Below, in pieces: positions 1 to 6,685 of a stretch of 6,924 nt of DNA. The notes under the pieces are model-generated. The model saw only the letters and a program-made list of their open reading frames with translations. It made no database searches and was not told the DNA's origin. How positions within the stretch are numbered: position 1 is the stretch's first letter; each line of letters starts with the position of its first letter. The stretch is taken from assembly GCA_030640325.1 (NCBI GenBank), contig DAOWJM010000067.1, forward strand, positions 1 to 6,924, written 5' to 3'. A program made the position numbers and the translations under genes. The stretch is from Dehalococcoidia bacterium (GTDB lineage Bacteria; Chloroflexota; Dehalococcoidia; Dehalococcoidales; BS750m-G39).

Positions 1-1
1 G

Positions 2-574
2 ATAGGAGAGCTAGACGTATTTGCCGCTAGAACAGGATACACGGGAGAGGATGGATTCGAGATAATCAGCGATGCGGCAAATGCATTACCCCTATGGGAA
101 TCGTTTATAAGACAAGGTGTGAAGCCCTGTGGCTTGGGAGCGCGTGACAGCTTGCGATTGGAAGCCGGTATGCTGTTGTATGGGCAAGACCTAGATACAA
201 GCACCAATCCTTTTGAGGCTGGACTGGGGTGGCTAGTAGAGCTGGGCAACGGCGACTTTATCGGCAAGAGCGCCCTGCTTGAGATTAAGCGTCAAGGTGT
301 CAGGTACAAGCTTATTGGCTTTCAAATGAAAGGGCGAGAGATAGCTCGCTCAGGTTACAAAATTTTCAAATCTGTCCAAGAGGTGGGAAGGGTTACCAGT
401 GGTGGATATGCACCAACCTTAGGTGTTAATATTGGTCTGGGTTATGTTCTCACTGAGCTAGCAACCATCGGCACTGATATAGAGATAATGATTCGCAACA
501 AACCAGTGGCTGCTCAGGTAGTTAATAGGCAATTCTACAAAAGAGGAGCACAAAATGAACCCCAAAGAATATAA
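2..574 (+). CDS. gcvT: Aminomethyltransferase (glycine cleavage T-protein), 3' part; 5' end outside window
   Basis: T-protein takes the aminomethyl group from the lipoyl arm of GcvH, releases ammonia and transfers the methylene group to tetrahydrofolate in the cytoplasm. The frame is open from base 2 and gives the last 190 residues of a family usually about 360-370 long, so roughly the first half is missing because of the window edge, not a mutation. The visible part starts in the conserved folate-binding segment (ARTGYTGEDGFE), continues with GLGARDSLRLEAGM and LYGQDLD, and ends with the C-terminal barrel domain including SGGYAPTLGVNIGLGYV. All are hallmarks of GcvT rather than of DmdA or YgfZ relatives. 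A GTG at 119 is internal to the conserved domain and is not the start. The stop (572-574) lies 20 bp inside gcvH, so translation of the two is probably coupled. Confidence 0.95.
   Translation: MGELDVFAARTGYTGEDGFEIISDAANALPLWESFIRQGVKPCGLGARDSLRLEAGMLLYGQDLDTSTNPFEAGLGWLVELGNGDFIGKSALLEIKRQGVRYKLIGFQMKGREIARSGYKIFKSVQEVGRVTSGGYAPTLGVNIGLGYVLTELATIGTDIEIMIRNKPVAAQVVNRQFYKRGAQNEPQRI
542..548 (+). promoter_or_regulatory. Ribosome binding site of gcvH, inside gcvT
   Basis: AGAGGAG sits 6 nt before the ATG at 555 and lies entirely within the coding end of gcvT. It fixes the gcvH start and implies that ribosomes finishing gcvT pass over the gcvH initiation region. Confidence 0.75.
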
Positions 575-956
575 GTACACACCGGAACATGAATGGATTT
601 GTCCTGAGCCCGGGGATAAGGGGAAAATAGGTATTACAGATTATGCCCAATCGCAGTTGGGAGACATAGTGTTTTTAGACCTGCCAGCCCCGGGCACTCA
701 AGTGGAACAGTCCCAAAAGATAGGCGAGATAGAATCGGTGAAGGCAGTTTCAGACCTATTCACACCGGCTAGTGGAAAGGTATTGGAAGTTAACCAAACT
801 GCCATCGATGAACCACAGGTGGTGAATGAAGACCCTTACCGAGCTGGCTGGCTGGTTAGGTTGGAATTGAGTAAGCCTTCAGAACTTGATGCCCTAATGA
901 ACAGTGATGAGTATGATGAATTGGAAGCCAGATTACGTGAAGAAAGCCCAGAATAA
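555..956 (+). CDS. gcvH: Glycine cleavage system H-protein (lipoyl carrier)
   Basis: H-protein is the mobile carrier whose lipoyl-lysine shuttles the aminomethyl intermediate between P-, T- and L-proteins. The 133 residues match the family length of about 125-135. The N-terminal YKYTPEHEWI (7-15 region) and GITDYAQSQLGDIVFLDLP (26-44) are typical, and the lipoylation site is intact: GEIESVKAVSD, with Lys63 as the modified residue. The sequence after it (LFTPASGKVLEVN) completes the barrel-sandwich hybrid fold, and NEDPY..GWLVR is the usual C-terminal segment. The start is ATG at 555, with a good ribosome binding site 6 nt upstream inside gcvT. It is followed 20 bp later by gcvPA. Nothing is missing or unusual; a lipoate synthase or ligase must be encoded elsewhere. 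Confidence 0.97.
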   Translation: MNPKEYKYTPEHEWICPEPGDKGKIGITDYAQSQLGDIVFLDLPAPGTQVEQSQKIGEIESVKAVSDLFTPASGKVLEVNQTAIDEPQVVNEDPYRAGWLVRLELSKPSELDALMNSDEYDELEARLREESPE

Positions 957-976
957 GTGGGAGGCAACTAATACAA

Positions 977-2281
977 ATGTCATCACCTTACTTACCCAAT
1001 ACTGATGCTGACCGCAGGGCTATGTTGCAAGAGATTGGAGTCAGCTCGGCTGACGAGCTATTCCAGGATGTGCCCCAGAAATTCCGCAATGTCCAATTCA
1101 AACTACCGCCTCCTCTCTCTGAGCTAGAACTCAAAGGGGAGCTACGTCAGCTATCAGACCGTAATGCAAATTTGGATGATTATGCTTGTTTCCTAGGTGC
1201 TGGCTACTACAGGCACTTCATCCCCAGCGTAGTTGGTCACATCATCGGTCGCAGCGAATTCTATACTGCTTACACCCCATATCAAGCCGAGGTCAGCCAA
1301 GGTACGCTACAGACCATCTACGAGTTTCAGTCACTCGTCTGCCAACTCACTGGGATGGAGGTGAGCAATGCTGGAATGTATGATGGCAGCACAGCTACTG
1401 CTGAAGCAGCCCTAATAGCGTGCCGAATAACCAAAAGGAATAAAGTCGCAGTGCTGACCACGGTAAACCCAAGGCACTCTGAAGTGGTAGATACCTATGT
1501 TAAGGCTCACAGTATCCCTTTAGAGACGGTGGAGCCAGATTCGGTCGATCTGCCTTCAGACTGCGCCTGTTTGATAGTTCAACAGCCCAATTTCTTCGGC
1601 TATTTCGAAGACATAAAAACATATACTGGGAAGGCTCACCAAGTTGGCGCATTACTCATCGTCATAGTCGACCCAATTTCTCTAGGGATGTTCAGACCAC
1701 CGGGGGATTATGGGGCTGATATTGTTGTCGCTGAGGGTCAGGCGTTGGGCAACCCGATAAGCCTCGGGGGACCGGGGCTGGGCATCTTCGCTTGCCGCAA
1801 AGAATACCTGCGCCAGATGCCAGGCAGGATTGTGGGTAAGGCTGTGGATGTTGATGGTAGAACAGGTTATGTACTGACCATAGCAACTCGTGAACAGCAT
1901 ATCAGAAGGGAACGGGCTACCTCCAATATCTGTACTAATGAAGCTCTGGTGGCTCTAGCAGCAACGGTTTACCTAGCCGCCTTGGGCAAAAGCGGGCTCC
2001 GCCAGGTTGCTGAGTTATGCTACCACAAGGCTTACTATGCCGCCGAGGCAATAGGCAAGCTCAAAGGATATTCCCTCGTTTTCCAGCAACCTTTCTTTAA
2101 GGAATTTGTCGTCCGTTGCCCAACGGCACCTCAGCAGATTAACCAAGCGCTTTTCCAGAAAAGGATAATCGGTGGCTTAGACATAAGCCACATAATAGAC
2201 AATGGTATGCTGCTCTGCATCACAGAGGTAAATACCAAGCGGGAGATAGACAGGTTGGTAGAAATTCTGGGAGCAATGTAG
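977..2281 (+). CDS. gcvPA: Glycine dehydrogenase (decarboxylating) subunit 1
   Basis: This is the N-terminal-half subunit of the split P-protein; with GcvPB it forms the PLP enzyme that decarboxylates glycine and loads GcvH. It has 434 residues, close to the usual ~440-450. Family motifs visible are YLPNTDADRRAML near the N-terminus (residues 5-17), TPYQAEVSQGTLQ starting at residue 100, YDGSTATAEAA at 135-145, QQPNFFGYFED at 202-212, GGPGLGIFACR in the middle, and the late segment TREQHIRRERATSNICTN. As expected for subunit 1, there is no PLP-lysine motif; that is in GcvPB. The start is ATG at 977. GGGAGG at 959-964 is a clear Shine-Dalgarno but 12 nt away, slightly far. A gap of only 12 bp leads to gcvPB, so the two subunits should be made together. 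Confidence 0.97.
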   Translation: MSSPYLPNTDADRRAMLQEIGVSSADELFQDVPQKFRNVQFKLPPPLSELELKGELRQLSDRNANLDDYACFLGAGYYRHFIPSVVGHIIGRSEFYTAYTPYQAEVSQGTLQTIYEFQSLVCQLTGMEVSNAGMYDGSTATAEAALIACRITKRNKVAVLTTVNPRHSEVVDTYVKAHSIPLETVEPDSVDLPSDCACLIVQQPNFFGYFEDIKTYTGKAHQVGALLIVIVDPISLGMFRPPGDYGADIVVAEGQALGNPISLGGPGLGIFACRKEYLRQMPGRIVGKAVDVDGRTGYVLTIATREQHIRRERATSNICTNEALVALAATVYLAALGKSGLRQVAELCYHKAYYAAEAIGKLKGYSLVFQQPFFKEFVVRCPTAPQQINQALFQKRIIGGLDISHIIDNGMLLCITEVNTKREIDRLVEILGAM

Positions 2282-2293
2282 ATGGATTGAGAG

Positions 2294-3736
2294 ATGGAAC
2301 ATTATTTACTTCCTGACATCGGCCGACCGGGCAAGATTGGTTGCAGTCTTCCATCTCTGGATGTAACCCCGGCAGAGTTGCCCCCCAAGGAGCTACTTCG
2401 CCAGGAGCTTGAGTTACCTGAGATAAGTGAGGTGGAGCTGGTGAGGTATTTCACCGCCCTAAGCAAGCTCAATTATGGAGTGGACACTGGGTTTTATCCT
2501 CTGGGGAGCTGCACCATGAAATACAATCCAAAATGGCATGAGGATGTTGCCCAGCTGCCGGGCTTCGCTTCAATCCATCCCTATCAGCCGATAGGCTCCG
2601 TTCAGGGAGCACTGCAGCTTATGTTCGAGCTGCAGGAATACTTAGCCGAGATTACTGGCATGAGTGCCACTAGTTTGGCACCAATGGCGGGAGCCCAGGG
2701 TGAACTTGCCAGCATATTAATGGTAAAAGCGTATCACCACACCCGAGGGGATAAAATCCGTAACAGGATACTTGTCCCAGACTCAGCTCACGGCACAAAT
2801 CTGGCTACTGCCGCAATGTGTGGGTTTGAGATAAGCACTGTGCCCTCCGATGATAGAGGCAACATAGATTTGAAGAGCCTGGAATCCATGATGAATGAAG
2901 AGGTCGCCACTTTGACATTAACCATACCTACCACTCTAGGTCTATTTGACCCACAAATAGCTGAGATAAACCAACTCGTTCACCAAAATGGAGGACTCCT
3001 GTGCGGTGATGGCGCCAACCTGAATTCTCTGCTGGGTAAGGTGAAGTTCGGAGACCTAGGCTTTGATTGTGTCCAGTTGAATCTCCATAAAACCCTCAGC
3101 ACCCCCCACGGCGGTGGCGGGCCGGGGTCGGGTCCCGTCTGTGTCAAATCAAATTTGGCTGACTTTTTACCTTCGCCTTTGGTAGCTAAGAGTGGAAAGG
3201 AGTACACCTTCACCTCTCCAACCAAGTCTATAGGCAGCCTGGGGGCTGCCTACGGAAACTTTGGCGTGATGGTCAAGGCTTACGCTTATATACGTTCTCT
3301 TGGCGCAGAAGGGCTTAAGCAGGTCAGTGAGAACGCTGTCATAAATGCCAACTACATCAAGGAGAAGCTAAAAGCATATTATCACCTACCCTATGACCGT
3401 GTGTGCATGCACGAGGTGGTGTTTTCGGGGAGAAGACAAAAGGCAAAAGGGGTTAAGACACTAGATATTGCTAAGCGTTTGCTTGATTACGGTTTTCATC
3501 CCCCTACCGTCTATTTCCCCCTAGTGGTTGAAGAAGCCATCATGCTCGAGCCTACCGAGACGGAGAGCAAAGAGACACTGGACGCCTTCATTGACGCTAT
3601 GAAAGAAATAGCTAGAGATGCAGATGAAAACCCTGAAATCTTGCGCACCGCCCCCCATAACACACCCATTAGGCGGCTGGATGAAGCCACAGCCGCCAGA
3701 AATCCAGACCTACGCTGGGAGATGGGGAAAACATAA
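2294..3736 (+). CDS. gcvPB: Glycine dehydrogenase (decarboxylating) subunit 2, PLP-binding
   Basis: This is the catalytic PLP-carrying subunit of the split P-protein. It has 480 residues, a normal length for GcvPB. Diagnostic motifs are YPLGSCTMKYNPK at 68-80, APMAGAQGE, DSAHGTN at 163-169, GDGANLN with Asp239 placed to contact the PLP ring nitrogen, and LNLHKT with Lys266 as the Schiff-base lysine, directly followed by the glycine-rich run around residues 271-280. The C-terminal EPTETESKETLD and the TAPHNTPIRRLDE region are also typical. The start is ATG at 2294, matching the usual N-terminus for this subunit; the ribosome binding site is weak (GGATTGAGAG at 2284-2293, with its purine core almost touching the ATG), so translation may depend on coupling to gcvPA, whose stop is 12 bp upstream. 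It is the last gene of the gcv operon in this window. Confidence 0.97.
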   Translation: MEHYLLPDIGRPGKIGCSLPSLDVTPAELPPKELLRQELELPEISEVELVRYFTALSKLNYGVDTGFYPLGSCTMKYNPKWHEDVAQLPGFASIHPYQPIGSVQGALQLMFELQEYLAEITGMSATSLAPMAGAQGELASILMVKAYHHTRGDKIRNRILVPDSAHGTNLATAAMCGFEISTVPSDDRGNIDLKSLESMMNEEVATLTLTIPTTLGLFDPQIAEINQLVHQNGGLLCGDGANLNSLLGKVKFGDLGFDCVQLNLHKTLSTPHGGGGPGSGPVCVKSNLADFLPSPLVAKSGKEYTFTSPTKSIGSLGAAYGNFGVMVKAYAYIRSLGAEGLKQVSENAVINANYIKEKLKAYYHLPYDRVCMHEVVFSGRRQKAKGVKTLDIAKRLLDYGFHPPTVYFPLVVEEAIMLEPTETESKETLDAFIDAMKEIARDADENPEILRTAPHNTPIRRLDEATAARNPDLRWEMGKT

Positions 3737-3741
3737 AAGCT

Positions 3742-3747
3742 GAGGAG
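3742..3747 (+). promoter_or_regulatory. Possible ribosome binding site of the small ORF at 3753
   Basis: GAGGAG lies 5 nt before GTG 3753, a good Shine-Dalgarno distance, just after the gcvPB stop. It is the main support for translation initiating at that GTG. The same purines are partly covered by a short hairpin, AGCCA-AAG-TGGCT (3746-3758; 5-bp stem, 3-nt loop), which would also hide the GTG if formed. Confidence 0.35.
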
Positions 3748-3859
3748 CCAAAGTGGCTGTGGTTGAGGAGGTAGCCGTTGGCATCAAACAGGCTTTTATG
3801 ATATCCTGAAGCAGCGAAATGGCATCGGCATTTACTTACAGCTGCTGGACACCCCCCTT

Positions 3860-3875
3860 GAGGTGACCATACCTC
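3860..3875 (+). repeat. Inverted repeat, possible operator
   Basis: GAGGT and ACCTC form a perfect 5-bp inverted repeat around a 6-nt centre (GACCAT), 8 bp upstream of a perfect TATAAT. Its position over the expected -35/spacer region would suit a repressor site, but short repeats like this arise by chance, and it also lies within the putative small ORF. Confidence 0.2.
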
Positions 3876-3883
3876 GGACCCAA

Positions 3884-3889
3884 TATAAT
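3884..3889 (+). promoter_or_regulatory. Possible -10 box (TATAAT) for the flavoprotein operon
   Basis: A perfect sigma-70-type TATAAT lies 32 bp before the ATG at 3922, which would leave a leader of about 26 nt. The -35 side is poor: TTGAGG (3858-3863) is 20 bp away, longer than the usual 16-18, and nothing better sits at 17 bp. If used, it would separate transcription of the flavoprotein block from the gcv operon. Confidence 0.25.
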
Positions 3890-3908
3890 TGCAGCACCAC
3901 ACAAAAGC

Positions 3909-3915
3909 GGGAGGT
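3909..3915 (+). promoter_or_regulatory. Ribosome binding site deciding the start at 3922
   Basis: GGGAGGT is followed by a 6-nt spacer and ATG 3922. The frame can be extended upstream to a TTG at 3889, but that would place this strong site inside the coding region and add an unconserved-looking 11 residues, so ATG 3922 is preferred. Confidence 0.8.
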
Positions 3916-3921
3916 AAAACT

Positions 3922-5379
3922 ATGAACAGAAGGGACAAGCTTTTGGAAATCGTAGGGAGTGAGAACTTCTCAGATGACCCTAAAGCTCTAGGCACATATT
4001 CTAAGGACTTCAGTCTCGTACCCTCGGGAGTGCCGGATTATGCGGTGAAGCCAAAAGATGCCCAGGAAGTTCAAAAGGTCATCAAATTTGCCAACGAGCA
4101 TTTGCTCCCCGTGGTGCCGGTTAGTTCGCCAGTGCACTTTCATGGGGCTACCATTCCCAAGCAAGGCGGTATCGTCCTGGACCTGACCAGAATGAACCGG
4201 ATTCTAGAAGTCGATGAAGTTAACAGAAGGGTGAGGATGGAAGCTGGGGTAACCTGGGAACAAATCACCAGCGAATTGGAAAAACAAGGCTTCAGAATAA
4301 TGATGCCGCTGTTGCCTCACCCTCTGCGCTCTGCGGTTACCGACTGCCTTGAAAGGGAAGTGCCTACCAATACTGTATATGATTATGGTGAACCCCTTCA
4401 AAGCATGGAGGTGATTTGGCCAACTGGAGAAATCTTTAGGACTGGCTCCGCCAGTGTAATTGGTTACCCTGATTCACCATCCAAGGGGGCTAATCCCTCA
4501 GGACCGGGCTTAGATTTTTATAGGTTTCTTCAGGGTGCTCAGGGAACTATGGGTGTAGTAACTTGGGCAAACCTGAAAATTGAATACCTGCCCAAGATAG
4601 ACAAGATATTTTTCGCTCCTGTTCATGACCTCAGCTACATTATGGAATTCCTGTATAGGGTTCTAAGGCTGAGGATAGGTCAGGAGTGCCTCCTCTTGAA
4701 CAATATTAACTTGGCGACGATTATGGCGGAGGATTGGCACAAGGATTTCGAAAGGTTGCGGGCATCCTTACCGCCCTGGACTCTCATTTTGGTAATAAGC
4801 GGACATCAGAGACACCCAGAGGGGAAGATTCAGTATGAGGAAGAAACGCTTCATAAGATTATTAAAAATGAGTTCCCACAAATTTCCCTCGCCGACAGTC
4901 TCCCTGGATTTCCCGGCCTGGGGAAGAAACTGTTACCAATGCTTCGTAAACCCTGGCCTAGGGAAGTGACCTATTGGAAGAACCGCTACAAAGGGGCTTG
5001 CCACAGCCTTTTCTTCATCACCAAGCCCGCTTCGGCTCCAAAATTCATTAAGACGGTGGAGGAAATAGCAGTCAGACATAATTACTCGATAAGTGACATT
5101 GGAGGCTATCTACAGCCCATAGAGCATAACCGAGCCTGTCATCTGGAATTCGACCTCTTCTATGACCCAGCTAGCCGCTCAGAAGTGGAACGGGTTCGAG
5201 GTTTATACAGTGAAGCTGCCCCGCTCCTGCTAGACGAAGGGGCTCTTTTTACCAGACCTTACGGGGAATTGGCTGAACTGGTATACCAGAGAGCCAACGG
5301 ATATGCTATGACACTAAGAAGGGTGAAAAGGCTCTTCGACCCCAACAATATTATGAATCCTGGGAATTTGTGCTTCTAA
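3922..5379 (+). CDS. FAD-binding oxidoreductase, VAO/PCMH-like branch, substrate unknown
   Basis: A 485-residue flavoprotein with an N-terminal FAD-binding (FAD_binding_4 type) domain and a C-terminal FAD-oxidase cap, likely cytoplasmic (no signal peptide or membrane segment seen). The N-terminal PKDAQEVQKVIKFANE (~43-58), LDLTRMNRILEVD after the FAD loop, LQGAQGTMGVVT (203-214), and the C-terminal LFDPNNIMNPG are standard for the superfamily. Two regions are not like GlcD: the FAD pyrophosphate loop, normally RGGGTS, reads VSSPVH (67-72); and the second FAD segment, normally GG.ATNAGG, reads LEREVPTNTVYDYG (143-156) followed by MEVIWPTGEIFRTG (162-175). The latter resembles the LERGVGYTPYGDH...GMEVV..GE..RTG pattern of vanillyl-alcohol oxidase and 4-cresol dehydrogenase. 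That suggests, without proving, oxidation of a phenolic or other alcohol-like substrate. The Fe-S gene follows after 10 bp and is the probable electron acceptor. A 2-hydroxyacid dehydrogenase remains possible. Confidence 0.85.
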   Translation: MNRRDKLLEIVGSENFSDDPKALGTYSKDFSLVPSGVPDYAVKPKDAQEVQKVIKFANEHLLPVVPVSSPVHFHGATIPKQGGIVLDLTRMNRILEVDEVNRRVRMEAGVTWEQITSELEKQGFRIMMPLLPHPLRSAVTDCLEREVPTNTVYDYGEPLQSMEVIWPTGEIFRTGSASVIGYPDSPSKGANPSGPGLDFYRFLQGAQGTMGVVTWANLKIEYLPKIDKIFFAPVHDLSYIMEFLYRVLRLRIGQECLLLNNINLATIMAEDWHKDFERLRASLPPWTLILVISGHQRHPEGKIQYEEETLHKIIKNEFPQISLADSLPGFPGLGKKLLPMLRKPWPREVTYWKNRYKGACHSLFFITKPASAPKFIKTVEEIAVRHNYSISDIGGYLQPIEHNRACHLEFDLFYDPASRSEVERVRGLYSEAAPLLLDEGALFTRPYGELAELVYQRANGYAMTLRRVKRLFDPNNIMNPGNLCF

Positions 5380-5389
5380 GGGGGTAAAG

Positions 5390-6685
5390 ATGTTCAAAGG
5401 GAAAACGAGTCTGGACGTAACGCAATTAGAGAACTTTATCTATGATATGAGCAAGTGCATCAAATGTAAAGGATGCACCTGGGTGGACCACATATACATG
5501 CCAGGCGTTAAGTTCAGCACCAGATGTCCTAGCGCCACAAGGTATTTGTTTGACTCTTATGGTGCCTATGGCAAGATGAGGATTGGGCTGGCACTGGCTG
5601 AGGGCAGGTTAGATTACTCGGATGAACTCCTGCGGATACTTTATGCTTGTACTCTCTGTGGTGCCTGTGATGTGGGCTGTAAGCGGAATCTCGATTTGGA
5701 AATAGAGCTTACCCTTGAGGCGCTCAGGATAAAGGCAGTGAAAGACGGTAAAGGTCCTATGCCCGAACATAAAAAAATAGCCCAAAACATATTGACGAGA
5801 CATAATCGTTTCGGCGTGCCTCATGAGAACCGAAGAAAATGGCTCCCTGAGGGAATAAAGCCTTCCCCCAAAGCCGATGTGCTTTACTTTGTCGGTTGTT
5901 CTGCTTCCTATACTAGCCCTGAGATAGCCCGGGCAACGGTGAAAATACTGAATGCCTCCGGTACTCCATTTATGCTGATGCCCGATGAGTGGTGCTGCGG
6001 AAACGTGCTCTATTCTGTAGGCATGATAGACGAGGCACAAGCGCTGGCTCGGCGTAATATTGAGGCGGTTAAGCAAACAGGAGCCACCACCCTCTTGACC
6101 AGTTGCGCTGAGGGCTACCGAATGTGGAAGGTTGACTACCCCAAGCTCCTCAATATGTCGACTGCCGATTTGGGATTCAAGGTGGTGCATCTGGTAGAGT
6201 TGGTGGATGAACTAATTAAAAAAGGCGCTCTCAAGCTCACCAAGCGCCTTGATTTAAAACTGACCTACCACGATTCGTGCAGCTTGAGTCGGCTCAGTGA
6301 GCCCTGGATACCATGGGAAGGGAAGCGCGGACAATGGGGAATGGTGAGCCCACCCCTAGAACGGAGACGTGGTACTAATGGAGTTTATCAGCCGCCACGG
6401 GATATTTTGAAAGCTATCCCCGGGGTGGAGTTAGTAGAGATGCCGCGGATGAGGGAAAATGCTTTTTGTTGTGGAGCCGGTAGGGGAACCAAAGAAGCCT
6501 TCCCTGATTTTGCTTTATGGGCGGCAAGGCAAAGGTTGGAAGAGGTAAAAGAAGTAGGTGCTGAGGCTATTGTATCTGCTTGTCCCTGGTGCAAGGAAAA
6601 CTTTGCTCAAGCTGTTAGCAAGAACGGAGAAGGCTTGAAGGTGCTCGACATTTCCGAAATCATCCTGGCAGCAATCCCAGGCTAA
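5390..6685 (+). CDS. Fe-S oxidoreductase with ferredoxin-like N-terminus and two CCG domains (GlcF/HdrD-like)
   Basis: A 431-residue electron-transfer protein. The N-terminus carries two cysteine sets for Fe-S clusters: C23-x2-C26-x2-C29 with a delayed fourth Cys46-Pro, and C87-x2-C90-x2-C93-x3-C97. Two CCG (cysteine-rich, HdrB-type) domains follow. The first has Cys170, Cys202-Cys203-Gly and Cys239; the second has Cys297, Cys360-Cys361-Gly and Cys398-Pro-Trp-Cys401. In GlcF, LutA and heterodisulfide reductases such domains bind Fe-S clusters that relay electrons from a partner flavoprotein to quinone, disulfide or another carrier. No membrane segment is seen. The second CCG domain has an extra stretch of about 25 residues between LSRLSE and NGVYQPPRDIL. 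The start is ATG 5390 with a GGGGG site at 5380-5384. It sits between two flavoprotein genes (10 and 12 bp gaps), so it probably serves one or both. Confidence 0.9.
   Translation: MFKGKTSLDVTQLENFIYDMSKCIKCKGCTWVDHIYMPGVKFSTRCPSATRYLFDSYGAYGKMRIGLALAEGRLDYSDELLRILYACTLCGACDVGCKRNLDLEIELTLEALRIKAVKDGKGPMPEHKKIAQNILTRHNRFGVPHENRRKWLPEGIKPSPKADVLYFVGCSASYTSPEIARATVKILNASGTPFMLMPDEWCCGNVLYSVGMIDEAQALARRNIEAVKQTGATTLLTSCAEGYRMWKVDYPKLLNMSTADLGFKVVHLVELVDELIKKGALKLTKRLDLKLTYHDSCSLSRLSEPWIPWEGKRGQWGMVSPPLERRRGTNGVYQPPRDILKAIPGVELVEMPRMRENAFCCGAGRGTKEAFPDFALWAARQRLEEVKEVGAEAIVSACPWCKENFAQAVSKNGEGLKVLDISEIILAAIPG

Larger units (their letters stand above)
3753..3925 (+). pseudogene. Putative small gene with an apparent 1-base frameshift between gcvPB and the flavoprotein gene
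   Basis: No known family is recognised. Reading from GTG 3753 gives MAVVEEVAVGIKQAF and then, after MIS, a stop at 3807-3809. The frame starting with TAT at 3797 instead continues as YDILKQRNGIGIYLQLLD, then TPLEVTIPR, to TGA 3923-3925. Adding one T to the run TTTT (3794-3797) joins the two parts into about 57 residues that look protein-like (alternating hydrophobic and charged residues, no low-complexity sequence). Three things support a real gene: GAGGAG 5 nt before the GTG, natural-looking codons on both sides of the break, and the restored stop overlapping the next start as ATGA (3922-3925), a classic coupled junction. Against it: the stretch is short, open frames of this size occur by chance, and the last ~16 residues are unconvincing. 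It could be a true frameshift, a homopolymer sequencing or assembly error, a programmed -1 shift, or coincidence. Confidence 0.35.

Noticed and set aside
119..121. GTG as the start of gcvT
   Set aside because: The frame is open upstream to base 2 and encodes the conserved TGYTGEDGFE motif, so the GTG is internal to a gene cut by the window edge.
3735..3797. Rho-independent terminator after gcvPB (AAAAGC ... GCTTTT)
   Set aside because: The arms are ~50 nt apart, are not GC-rich and only four T follow; the nearer AGCCA/TGGCT hairpin has no U-tract. Neither is a convincing terminator.
3889..3921. TTG start extending the flavoprotein gene by 11 residues
   Set aside because: It would bury the strong GGGAGGT site (3909-3915), which is ideally placed for ATG 3922.
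3669..3995. 108-residue open frame on the - strand spanning the inter-block gap
   Set aside because: It overlaps the ends of two well-supported + strand genes, and its translation resembles no family I know. There is no sign of an independent gene.
3922..5379. Assignment as glycolate oxidase subunit GlcD or D-lactate dehydrogenase
   Set aside because: The FAD loop and second FAD segment differ from GlcD/Dld in the key glycine-rich positions, so a named gene symbol is not justified.
5609..6190. 193-residue open frame on the - strand
   Set aside because: It lies wholly inside the Fe-S gene, whose reading frame has all expected cysteine motifs; its translation shows no recognisable domain. It is an antisense shadow.
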